DNA from: Embleya scabrispora DSM 41855
GTDB lineage: Bacteria > Actinomycetota > Actinomycetes > Streptomycetales > Streptomycetaceae
Direction: 5' to 3'
NCBI RefSeq assembly: GCF_000372745.1
Contig: NZ_KB889562.1
Coordinates: forward strand, 62,001-126,000
Length of the DNA: 64,000 nucleotides
Each line of letters starts with the position of its first letter. Positions within the stretch are counted from its first letter, which is position 1. A model generated the notes under the pieces. The model worked only from the letters and a program-made list of their open reading frames with translations. It had not been told where the DNA came from and ran no database searches. A program made the position numbers and the translations under genes. This document shows positions 41,622 to 49,588 of this stretch, in pieces.

Positions 41622-41885
41622 TCAGTCGCCCTCGCGCGCCGAGAAGCGCACGATCGACACCGAACCCAGGAAGCCGACCAGGGCGAGGGCGAGCAGCACC
41701 GGCACGGTCGTGGTGTGCCGGTTCAAGGTGGCCTCCGCCGCGACCGCGGCCAACACCACCGCGAGCAGCATGTCCACCGCGACCGCCCGATCCAACGTCG
41801 AGGGCCCGCGTACGAGCCGGATCAGCGCGAGCACCGCGGCCGCGCCGAGCAGCACGATCACGGCTCCGCCGACGAGCGGATTCAT
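41622..41885 (-). CDS. mrpF: Mrp Na+/H+ antiporter subunit F
   Basis: An 87-residue, three-helix membrane protein. The signature RLVRGPSTLDRAVAVDMLLAVVLAAVA fits the MnhF/PhaF family. Its ATG overlaps the mrpE stop (ATGA). Confidence 0.95.
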   Translation of the reverse strand: MNPLVGGAVIVLLGAAAVLALIRLVRGPSTLDRAVAVDMLLAVVLAAVAAEATLNRHTTTVPVLLALALVGFLGSVSIVRFSAREGD

Positions 41886-42445
41886 CGACCACCTCCGGAA
41901 GTTCCGGTCGAAACGGCACGTTCCTCGCGGGTGCCGAACGCGGCGACCACCCGAGCCTCCAGACGCACCACCGCCCGCCGAGCCGCCTCCACCGAGGCAG
42001 GGGTGTCGGCGCCCAGGGCGTGGATGAACAACATGGTGGGTCGACCCCGACGAATCTCGACCACGATGCTGCCGGGGATCACGTTCAGCGCGAGCACGGT
42101 CAGCGTGAGCAACACATCCGAACGCGTGGCCAGCGCGACGCCCACCACCGAACTGCGTGGCAACCGCCCCGGCCACAACGCCTGCCAGGCGACCCGCAGC
42201 GAGGACACCACCAGATCGAGCGCGAACCGGACCACGAACCGGACCAGTCCGAACGGCCGGAACACCAACCGGCCGGGCGCCGGCGGCAGCGGGAGCAGCA
42301 CCTGTAACAGCACCGCGACCACGAGCCCGGTGAGCACGTTGGCGATGGTCAGCGTGCCCCACAGCGCCACCCACACCACGGTCAGCCACCCCACCGGCAG
42401 CGGCAAGACGCGCCGGGTCCGGGACCGGATCCGGCCGACGGTCAC
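41882..42445 (-). CDS. mrpE: Mrp Na+/H+ antiporter subunit E
   Basis: A 187-residue protein with two N-terminal membrane helices (GWLTVVWVALWGTLTIANVLTGLVVAVLLQVLLPL) and the MnhE cytoplasmic domain (SLRVAWQALWPGRLPRSSVVGVALATRSDVLLTLTVLALNVIPGSIVVEI). The GTG start overlaps the mrpD stop as GTGA. Confidence 0.95.
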   Translation of the reverse strand: MTVGRIRSRTRRVLPLPVGWLTVVWVALWGTLTIANVLTGLVVAVLLQVLLPLPPAPGRLVFRPFGLVRFVVRFALDLVVSSLRVAWQALWPGRLPRSSVVGVALATRSDVLLTLTVLALNVIPGSIVVEIRRGRPTMLFIHALGADTPASVEAARRAVVRLEARVVAAFGTREERAVSTGTSGGGR

Positions 42446-44013
42446 CGATTCGCTCCTCGGGCGAACCCTCCGGGCAGCGGCACGGCCTCGATATAGGCGC
42501 TTCGACCCACCAGTTCGGCACCCGTGCGATCGGTCAGCGCGACGAGCGGGCCGGCCAGCACGGTATAGGCCACGCCCACCGCGACCAGGGCACCGGACGC
42601 CAGCGTCATCGCGCGCGGCAACGCACTGCTGGTGGCCACGACATCGCGCCCGCTCAGACTCGCGGCGACGGAGTACGCGGTCGCCCCCGAGGCGTCCGGC
42701 GAGCTGCCGAACACCTGCCCCCACACCCGGGCCATCGCGTACAGCGTCAACAGGCTGGTCGCCACCGCGGCGCCGATCAGCACGTAGGCCGCCGACGAGC
42801 CGATCTCCGCCCCCGCCCGCAGCAGCAGCCATTTGCCCAGGAACCCGGACAGCGGCGGGATCCCGCCCAGGTTCATCGCGGGCACGAAGAACAACACCGC
42901 CAACGCCGGCGACATCCGCGCCAGCCCGCCCAATCGGCCCAGGTCGGTACTTCCGCCGCGCCGCTCGATCAGCCCGGCGACCAGGAACAGCGAGGTCTGC
43001 ACGGTGATGTGGTGAACCGCGTAGAACACCGTGCCGGCCATGCCCGCCGCGCTCGCGAGGGCGATCCCGAAGACCATGTAGCCGATGTGGCTGACCAGTG
43101 TGAAGGACAACAGCCGATTCAGGTCGCTCTGCACGATCGCGCCCAGGATGGCGATGATCATCGTCGCCGCGGCCACCACGAGCAACAGTTCGCGCAGCCG
43201 CCCGTCCGGGAACAGCAGCGTCTGCACCCGGATGATCGCGTACACACCGACCTTGGTGAGCAGCCCGGCGAACACCGCGGTCACCGGCGCGGGCGCGGTC
43301 GGGTACGAGTCGGGCAACCACGCGGACAGCGGGAACACCGCCGCCTTGACCCCGAATCCGATCAGCAGCATCGATTCCAGGACCAGTTGCACGCCGGGAT
43401 CCACCTCCGGCAGCCGCACCGCGAGCTGGGCCAGATTGACCGTGCCGGTCGCCGCGTACACCATCGCGATCGCGGACAGGAACACCACCGACGACAGCAG
43501 GCCGACCACCACGTAGCCGGCGCCCGCGCGCACCCGGGCGGCGGTACCGCCGACGGTCAACAGCACGTAACTGGCCGCGAGCAGTACCTCGAAGCCCACG
43601 TACAGGTTGAACAGGTCGCCCGCCAAAAAGGCGTTCGCCACTCCCGCGACCAGGATCAGATAGGTGGGGTGGAACACCGACAGCGGCGTGGCCTCGTCCT
43701 CGTCCGCACGGCCCTGGCCGATCGAATAGACCAGCACGCCCAGGGTGACCGCGCAGGAGACCACCAGCATCAGCGCCGACAGCCGGTCCGCCACCAGCAC
43801 GATCCCGGTCGGCGCCGGCCACCCCGCCACCCGGGCCACCACCGGGCCGTCCCGATCGGCCGCCACCAGGAGTGCGATCGCCACGCCGAGCACGGCGGTC
43901 AGCACACCGACGCTGATCAGCCGCTGACCGCGCGGCAGTCGGCCACCGATGGCCAGTTTGAGCCCGGCGCCGAACAGCGGCAGCAGGACCGGGAGCGGCA
44001 CCAGATGGTTCAT
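42442..44013 (-). CDS. mrpD: Mrp Na+/H+ antiporter subunit D
   Basis: A 523-residue polytopic protein homologous to complex I antiporter-like subunits (ND4/NuoM). Key regions: FNLYVGFEVLLAASYVLL with the conserved TM5-type glutamate, KAAVFPLSAWLPDSYPTAPAPVTAVFAGLLTKVGVYAIIR with the TM7/TM8 lysines, and the later FTLVSHIGYMVFGIAL...AVHHITVQTSLFLVAGL. Proton-translocating subunit of the antiporter. The ATG overlaps mrpC by 4 nt. Confidence 0.96.
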   Translation of the reverse strand: MNHLVPLPVLLPLFGAGLKLAIGGRLPRGQRLISVGVLTAVLGVAIALLVAADRDGPVVARVAGWPAPTGIVLVADRLSALMLVVSCAVTLGVLVYSIGQGRADEDEATPLSVFHPTYLILVAGVANAFLAGDLFNLYVGFEVLLAASYVLLTVGGTAARVRAGAGYVVVGLLSSVVFLSAIAMVYAATGTVNLAQLAVRLPEVDPGVQLVLESMLLIGFGVKAAVFPLSAWLPDSYPTAPAPVTAVFAGLLTKVGVYAIIRVQTLLFPDGRLRELLLVVAAATMIIAILGAIVQSDLNRLLSFTLVSHIGYMVFGIALASAAGMAGTVFYAVHHITVQTSLFLVAGLIERRGGSTDLGRLGGLARMSPALAVLFFVPAMNLGGIPPLSGFLGKWLLLRAGAEIGSSAAYVLIGAAVATSLLTLYAMARVWGQVFGSSPDASGATAYSVAASLSGRDVVATSSALPRAMTLASGALVAVGVAYTVLAGPLVALTDRTGAELVGRSAYIEAVPLPGGFARGANR

Positions 44014-44798
44014 CGACCGGGCCCGTTCCGATCCCGCTCGGGACCGGCGGGGTCGCCGACGTCGCGCGGAAACTCGGTGTCGGGCACGGCGTCCACCACG
44101 CTGTCCGCCCGGGCGACGGCCGCCCGTTCGGCCCAGGCCTGCCGGTTCAACGCGCGCCGGGCCCGTCGGAAACGGGCCCGCAGCTCGGCCTGTTGGATAC
44201 GGTGCTCGGACTTGATCCCGCGCAGCCGCAGTCGCAGTTCCTCGCGGCGCTCGCGCGCGATCCGCTGCGCCTGCGGCCGACCGCCCTGCCCCCGTGGGCC
44301 CACCCCCAGCCGCCGGCACTCGGCGGCGTAGTTCGCCCGGGCCTGTGCCCCCAGACGTCGCACCAGCGCTCGGCGCTCCCTGGTCTGCCTGCGCAACTCG
44401 CGGCGCAGTCGCCGGTGTTCGGCGCGCAGGTCGCCGCGCTCGGCGCGGCGCACCACCCGCAGGTCCTCGATGTCGTCCTGGACCTCGTCGGATCCGGTCA
44501 GCTCCCAGTGCCGGTGCGCCATCGCCAGCACGAACGCGGTCACCGCGAGCGTGATCACGATCGCGGTCAACACCATCGCCTGCGGGAGCGGGTCGTTCAT
44601 CGCGGACGGCAGCGTCACCCCGAGCACGGGGGCGCCGCCCGCACGACCGCCACCGGAGAGCACGATCAGGTTGGCGCCGTTGCCGATCAGGACCACGCCG
44701 AGCAACACCCGGGTCAGGCTGCGTTCGAGCACCAGGTATACCCCGACGCTCACCAGCACGGCCGCGGTCAGTACCAGGATCAGGGTCGGGCTTTTCAT
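44010..44798 (-). CDS. mrpC: Mrp Na+/H+ antiporter subunit C with long basic coiled-coil tail
   Basis: A 262-residue protein. Residues 1-~97 are a normal MrpC (NuoK-like) with three helices: LILVLTAAVLVSVGVYLVLERSLTRVLLGVVLIGNGANLIVL and MVLTAIVITLAVTAFVLAMAHRHW. From about residue 100 a ~160-residue cytoplasmic extension follows, strongly charged and arginine-rich (RRAERGDLRAEHRRLRRELRRQTRERRALVRRLG...RRARRALNRQAWAERAAVARA), predicted as a long helix or coiled coil. Bacillus MrpC lacks it. It overlaps its operon neighbours by 4 nt on both sides. The tail might dock a regulator, ribosomes or lipids; this is unknown. Confidence 0.92.
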   Translation of the reverse strand: MKSPTLILVLTAAVLVSVGVYLVLERSLTRVLLGVVLIGNGANLIVLSGGGRAGGAPVLGVTLPSAMNDPLPQAMVLTAIVITLAVTAFVLAMAHRHWELTGSDEVQDDIEDLRVVRRAERGDLRAEHRRLRRELRRQTRERRALVRRLGAQARANYAAECRRLGVGPRGQGGRPQAQRIARERREELRLRLRGIKSEHRIQQAELRARFRRARRALNRQAWAERAAVARADSVVDAVPDTEFPRDVGDPAGPERDRNGPGR

Positions 44799-47623
44799 AC
44801 GATCACCGTGCGCTCGGCGTCCTGGTCCCGGGTCTGCTCGATGCGTCGGTCCAACTCCGCGCCGAGCGCGCTCAGCACGTCCTGCACGAGGCCGACCACG
44901 AGCAGGTAGACGCCGATGTCGAAGAACACCGAGGTGGCGATGTGTACGTCACCGAAGGGCGGCAGCGTGCCGTCGATCACCGTGCTGCGCAGCGCCGACC
45001 CGCCCGCGATCAGGCCGACCAGTCCGGTCCCCGCGCCGATCACCAGTCCGGCGCCCAGGAGCCGACCGGCGGGCAGCGGCGCGGCCTCGGCCAGTTCGTA
45101 CCGTCCGCCGGCGAGATAGCGCACCAGCAGCGCGAGCCCGGCGGTGATGCCGCCCGCGAAGCCGCCGCCCGGCGTGGAGTGGCCGCTGAAGAGGAAGTAC
45201 AGCGACAACACGAGCACGGTCGGGAACACGACGCGCGCGACCATTTCGAAGACCACCGTGCGCCGCTCGGGGACCAGCGTTTCGGCGGCGACCGGCCGGG
45301 GGCCGCGCGCCGGCTGGTCCGGGGCGCGGTCGCCCAGTCGGGGCAGGGCGCGGTCGCGGCGGACGAAGATCAGGCTGGTCACGCCGATCGCGGCAACGGC
45401 CAGGACGGCGATCTCGCCCATCGTGTCCCACGCGCGGATGTCCACCAGCAGGACGCTCACGATCTCCTTGCCGCCCGCCTCCTCGGCCGCGGCGGCGAAC
45501 GCCCGGGACACCGGTGGCCGGGTCCGCGCGGCGAACGCGGAGACGGCGACACCCGCGAGCACCGCACCGGTGAGCGCACCCAGGACGATGTGCACGACCC
45601 GGCGACCGGGCCGGGTGGTGTCGCCGAACCGGCGCGGCAGTCGGCGCAGCACCAGCAGGAACACCACCACGCTGACCGTCTCCACCAGGCCCTGGGTGAG
45701 TGCGAGGTCGGGGGCGCCCTGGAGTACGAACAGGGTCGCGCAGCCGTAGCCGGTGACGCCGACCAGGAGGACCGCGGGCAGCCTGCCCCGGGTGCCTGCG
45801 GCGATCAGCGTGGTGCCGATGACGAGCAGGCAGACCACCAGTTGGGCGGCCGAGTCCGACCAGCGCGGCGAACGCGGGAACGGCAGCGGGAGGTTGCCCA
45901 GGGCGGTCGCGGCGATGATCGCGATCAGGCTGAGCAGGATCACCCCGACGTAGACCGGCATCGAGCCGCGCTGGGTGGTGCCGGTCAGTTGCAGCGCACT
46001 CCGGTCCACGCCGCGCACGAGCGCGTCGTACAGGCGCGAGGGTTCGATCCGCGCGGTGGCCGACTGCAGGCGCAGCACCGGCTCGCGGGCGAGGAACAGC
46101 ACGACGCCCACGCAGATCGCGGCGGCGGACAGGTTCAGCGCGATGCCCGGGCCGTGCCACAGGGCCAGGTGGTAGTCGCTCCCGGTGGACGGGAACAGGT
46201 CGGCGTACGAGGAGATCCAGTGGTCCAGCGCTCCTGCGGCGAGGCCGAGCGCGAGGCAACCCGCGCCGAGCAGGAGGGCGGGGCCGAGCAGTAGTGCGCC
46301 CGCCGGCTCGCACCGGGTGGTGGGCACGCCGGGTTTGCGGGCGAAGGCGCCCCAGACGAAGCGCAGGCTGTACGCGGCGGTCAGCGCGGACCCGGCGACC
46401 AGCACGCCGAGCACGACGGTGTCGGTACGGCCCCGGTGCAGGAACGCCTCGTAGACCGCCTCCTTGGCGACGAATCCGACCGTCGGCGGCAGCCCCGCCA
46501 TGGACAGCGCGGCCACCACCGCGGCCAGGCACGTGATCGGCATGGTCCGGGCCAGACCGGAGAGCCGGCGCAGGTCCCGGGTGCCGGCCGCGTGGTCGAC
46601 GACGCCGACCACCAGGAACAGTGTGGCCTTGAACAGGGCATGGGCGATCAGCATCGCGATGCCGGCGAGCGCCGCGTCCCGGTTGCCCGCGCCGGTGACC
46701 GCGGTCAGCAGGCCGAGTTGGCTGACCGTGCCATAGGCGAGCACCCGCTTGAGGTCGTCCTCGCGCAGCGCCCGCCAGCCGGCCAGGAGCAGCGTGGCAC
46801 AGCCGGCGATCAGCACGATCGGTCGCCACGGATCGAGTTCGGCGAAGCCGGGGGCCAGTCGGGCGACCAGGTACACACCGGCCTTGACCATCGCGGCGGC
46901 GTGCAGGTAGGCGCTGACCGGGGTGGGCGCCGCCATCGCCGCGGGCAGCCAGGAACCGAACGGCACGATCGCCGCTTTGGCCAGCGCGCCGACCAGGATC
47001 AGCACGATGGCGGTGGTCACGAGGGTGCCGCCGGGCGGGGCGGCGAGGATTTCGGAGAGCAGGTAGGTGCCCGCCGTCTGGCCGAGCAGGATCAGCCCGA
47101 CCAGCATCGCCAGGCCGCCGAAGGTGGTCATGGTCAGCGCCTGCATCGCGGCCCGGCGCGAGCCGCGGTGTTCGCTGCGATGGCCGATCAGCAGGTAGGA
47201 GAAGACCGTGGTCAGCTCCCAGAACACGTACAGCAGGATCAGGTCGTCGGTGGTGACCAGGCCGATCATCGCCCCGGCGAACGCGACCAGGACCCCGGCG
47301 AACGCGCCGAGCCCGGGCTCGTCGGCGGCGAAGTAGCGGGCGCAGTAGACCAGGACCAGGACCCCCACGCCGGCCGCGAGGAACACCATGAGCAGCGCGA
47401 GCGCGTCGCAGCGAAACGCCAGGGAGACACCTTGCTGGGGAATCCACTCGCGCGATTCGACCACGGGCCGGCCGTCGAACACCGAGGTGGCCCGGGTCAG
47501 TGCCCATCCCGTGGTCGCCACCGCCAGGGCGGCGAGCACGAGGAAGGCATTGCGCCCGAGGCGTCGGACCAGCCACGGGGCGATCGCCGCGACCACGAAG
47601 TACGAGGCCACCGAGAAGATCAT
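44795..47623 (-). CDS. mrpA: Mrp Na+/H+ antiporter fused subunit A-B
   Basis: A 942-residue polytopic protein. The N-terminal ~500 residues are the ND5/NuoL-like MrpA core (FWELTTVFSYLLIGHRSEHRGSRRAAMQALTMTTFGGLAMLVGLILLG; LAKAAIVPFGSWLPAAMAAPTPVSAYLHAAAMVKAGVYLVARL, with the key lysines). An MbhD/DUF4040-like and an MbhE-like segment follow, then a C-terminal MnhB domain (MVARVVFPTVLVLSLYFLFSGHSTPGGGFAGGITAGLALLVRYLAGG). Subunits A and B are thus one chain. TATCTT lies exactly 6 nt before the ATG with no ribosome-binding site, suggesting a leaderless operon. The operon A/B-C-D-E-F-G is complete and tightly overlapped; it exports Na+ in exchange for H+. Confidence 0.96.
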   Translation of the reverse strand: MIFSVASYFVVAAIAPWLVRRLGRNAFLVLAALAVATTGWALTRATSVFDGRPVVESREWIPQQGVSLAFRCDALALLMVFLAAGVGVLVLVYCARYFAADEPGLGAFAGVLVAFAGAMIGLVTTDDLILLYVFWELTTVFSYLLIGHRSEHRGSRRAAMQALTMTTFGGLAMLVGLILLGQTAGTYLLSEILAAPPGGTLVTTAIVLILVGALAKAAIVPFGSWLPAAMAAPTPVSAYLHAAAMVKAGVYLVARLAPGFAELDPWRPIVLIAGCATLLLAGWRALREDDLKRVLAYGTVSQLGLLTAVTGAGNRDAALAGIAMLIAHALFKATLFLVVGVVDHAAGTRDLRRLSGLARTMPITCLAAVVAALSMAGLPPTVGFVAKEAVYEAFLHRGRTDTVVLGVLVAGSALTAAYSLRFVWGAFARKPGVPTTRCEPAGALLLGPALLLGAGCLALGLAAGALDHWISSYADLFPSTGSDYHLALWHGPGIALNLSAAAICVGVVLFLAREPVLRLQSATARIEPSRLYDALVRGVDRSALQLTGTTQRGSMPVYVGVILLSLIAIIAATALGNLPLPFPRSPRWSDSAAQLVVCLLVIGTTLIAAGTRGRLPAVLLVGVTGYGCATLFVLQGAPDLALTQGLVETVSVVVFLLVLRRLPRRFGDTTRPGRRVVHIVLGALTGAVLAGVAVSAFAARTRPPVSRAFAAAAEEAGGKEIVSVLLVDIRAWDTMGEIAVLAVAAIGVTSLIFVRRDRALPRLGDRAPDQPARGPRPVAAETLVPERRTVVFEMVARVVFPTVLVLSLYFLFSGHSTPGGGFAGGITAGLALLVRYLAGGRYELAEAAPLPAGRLLGAGLVIGAGTGLVGLIAGGSALRSTVIDGTLPPFGDVHIATSVFFDIGVYLLVVGLVQDVLSALGAELDRRIEQTRDQDAERTVIV

Positions 47624-47629
47624 GACGTC

Positions 47630-47635
47630 AAGATA
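47630..47635 (-). promoter_or_regulatory. -10 box of the mrp operon (probably leaderless)
   Basis: TATCTT on the minus strand, 6 nt, ATG of mrpA. The 60 nt upstream are AT-richer than the surroundings (AATATC, TTTAATCGG), as expected of a promoter. Confidence 0.6.
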
Positions 47636-47798
47636 TTGGGCGATTCGGCCAAATCACCTTTAATCGGACGAATGTCTCGGGTTTTTCCGCCTGTTCCGGC
47701 AATCGCCGAGCGGAGTGCGGCATTCGGATGGCCGCGGCGGGGTCGCGGCCCCGCTCGGACTCGGGCTCGGTCGCCATGTCGCTCGGTCCCTCGGTCCC

Positions 47799-48155
47799 TC
47801 AGTCGAGGACCGAGCGGACCGCCTCGGGAGTGCGGGCGACCACGGCGCTACCGTCGTCGGCGGTGATGATCGGCCGTTGGATCAGGATCGGGTGCTCCGC
47901 CAACGCGGCGATCCAGCGGCCCCGTTCGGCCTCCTCCCGGGCCCAGGTCCGCATGCCCAGTTCGCCCGCGATCGCCTCTCCGGTACGCGCGATCTCCCAC
48001 GGCTCCAGTCCCAGACGGGCCAACACGCCCTCCAGCTCGGCCGCCGTCGGCGGCTCCTCCAGATAGCGCCGCACGGTGTACTCGGCCCCTTCCGCATCCA
48101 GCAGCGACAGCGCCGACCGACACTTCGAACACGCGGGATTGATCCAAATCTCCAT
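47799..48155 (-). CDS. ArsC/Spx-family protein (arsenate reductase-like)
   Basis: A 118-residue thioredoxin-like protein of the ArsC family: INPACSKCRSALSLLDAEGAEYTVRRYLEEPPTAAELEGVL at the N-terminus and HPILIQRPIITADDGSAVVARTPEAVRSVL at the C-terminus. The RPI motif arginine of ArsC is present. The active-site loop is CSKC, a CxxC pair rather than the single catalytic Cys of E. coli ArsC, so a thiol-redox role is possible. It lies 175 nt upstream of mrpA on the same strand. No other ars gene is nearby, so arsenic resistance is not supported by context. Confidence 0.88.
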   Translation of the reverse strand: MEIWINPACSKCRSALSLLDAEGAEYTVRRYLEEPPTAAELEGVLARLGLEPWEIARTGEAIAGELGMRTWAREEAERGRWIAALAEHPILIQRPIITADDGSAVVARTPEAVRSVLD

Positions 48156-48353
48156 GACCCCCGACCGTACCCTCCCACCACCCTCGCCCCGCCCCGCGGT
48201 TTCGGCCGAGAGCCCGTCGACCGACGGCACGCGAAGTCCTCGCGGGAGCACCCGCCATCGGGCGCCGAGTGGACGGCGGCAGGACGGGGCCGGTTCGCCT
48301 CGGCCTCGCGAACTCGACCGGCGGGGCGGTCTGCCTCGCATCGACGGCGTCCG

Positions 48354-49412
48354 TCACATGGTCACCACGGGTATGCCGTCCGGGCGGCCGGCGAGCAGGG
48401 CCGCGATGTGGTCCGCGCAGCGGAGGGCCGCTGTGGCCATCGCGCTCCTGGTCATCCCGGCGACATGCGGGGTGAGCAGGGCGTTCGGCAGGCCGAAGAG
48501 CGGCGAGGCGAAAGCGGCGTGTTCGTGCTCGAAGGTGTCGACGGCGGCGGCGGCGAGCGGGTGTGCGGGGTCGCGCAGTGCGTCGGCCAGCGCCTGTTCG
48601 TCGACGATCCCGCCTCGGGCGGTGTTCAGCAGAATCGACCCCGGACGCATCAGCGCCAGCTCCGCCCTGCCGATCAGCCCTCGGGTCTGCGCGGTGAGCG
48701 GCACGTGCAGGGAGACCACGTCACTGGTCGTCAGCAGCGCGGTGAGGGAGTGGGCCGGGGACACCGATACCTCGGTCGGGCGCCGCGACAGGCCCTGGAC
48801 CCGCATGCCCAGGGCCTTCGCCCGGTCGGCCAGGGCCAGACCGATCCGCCCCGGCCCGACGATGCCCAGGGTCAGCTCCGAAAGCTCCACCGTCGGTGCG
48901 GCCGGGGTGCGCCAGTTGCCCCGGTGCGCGGCCTCGTTGTGCGCCGGGAGGTCCCGGGTCAGGGCGAGGAGCTGGGCCAGGGCGAACTCGGCGACCGCGT
49001 TCGCATTGGAACCGGGGGTATGGGTGACCATCACGCCGTGACGGGCCGCGGCCGCCGACTCGACGTGATCGGTGCCCGCCCCGGCCCGGCCGATCACGCG
49101 GAGCCGGTTGGCCAACCGGGCATCGGTCGCCGCGGCGAGGAAAGCGGCGCGCAGCGGCACGCCGGCACGGGACTTGACCGCGTGGTAGCCGAGTCCGTCC
49201 CGGACCATCTCGGCGAGCAGCGCGGACTCGTCGAAGGCGTCGAAATCGGTGAAGTCCACCCGACCGGCCCAGGCAGCGCGCACGCCGGCCGGATCGGCCA
49301 CCCGCCGGAGATTCAACGTGACCGCCGGCCCGTGGTCGAGCAGACGCTTCAGCTCCCGATCAAGCAGATCGCCGGGAGCCGCGTCCAACAGCAGGATTCG
49401 GGCCCGCTCCAT
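48354..49412 (-). CDS. D-isomer-specific 2-hydroxyacid dehydrogenase
   Basis: A 352-residue NAD-dependent dehydrogenase of the phosphoglycerate-dehydrogenase-like family. The Rossmann motif is LTLGIVGPGRIGLALADRAKALGMRVQGLSRR (GxGxxG), and the catalytic residues are visible: Arg in NTARGGIVDE, Glu in DTFEHEH, His in LTPHVAGMT. The substrate-domain loop RAGAGTDHVE is conserved. It lacks the ACT regulatory domain of SerA, so the substrate may be another 2-hydroxyacid. AAGGGGG precedes the ATG at good spacing. Monocistronic. Confidence 0.93.
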   Translation of the reverse strand: MERARILLLDAAPGDLLDRELKRLLDHGPAVTLNLRRVADPAGVRAAWAGRVDFTDFDAFDESALLAEMVRDGLGYHAVKSRAGVPLRAAFLAAATDARLANRLRVIGRAGAGTDHVESAAAARHGVMVTHTPGSNANAVAEFALAQLLALTRDLPAHNEAAHRGNWRTPAAPTVELSELTLGIVGPGRIGLALADRAKALGMRVQGLSRRPTEVSVSPAHSLTALLTTSDVVSLHVPLTAQTRGLIGRAELALMRPGSILLNTARGGIVDEQALADALRDPAHPLAAAAVDTFEHEHAAFASPLFGLPNALLTPHVAGMTRSAMATAALRCADHIAALLAGRPDGIPVVTM

Positions 49413-49588
49413 CTGATCCCCCTTGCCCCGCACGAACCCTATTGTGGTCCGGGCACCAGACACCGAGAGCCCCGCGGCCGGCCCGGTGCCGGCAGAGCCC
49501 GGAAGTCCACGACTCGGCCCACGCGATTGAGCAACCCCTGCGCGGCTCGAACCCACCGCGACCCGGCTCAGCGGTGACCGACATCGTC

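Noticed and set aside
47799-48155. Arsenic resistance operon
   Set aside because: Only a single ArsC-fold gene with an atypical CxxC site; no arsR, arsB/acr3 or arsA nearby.
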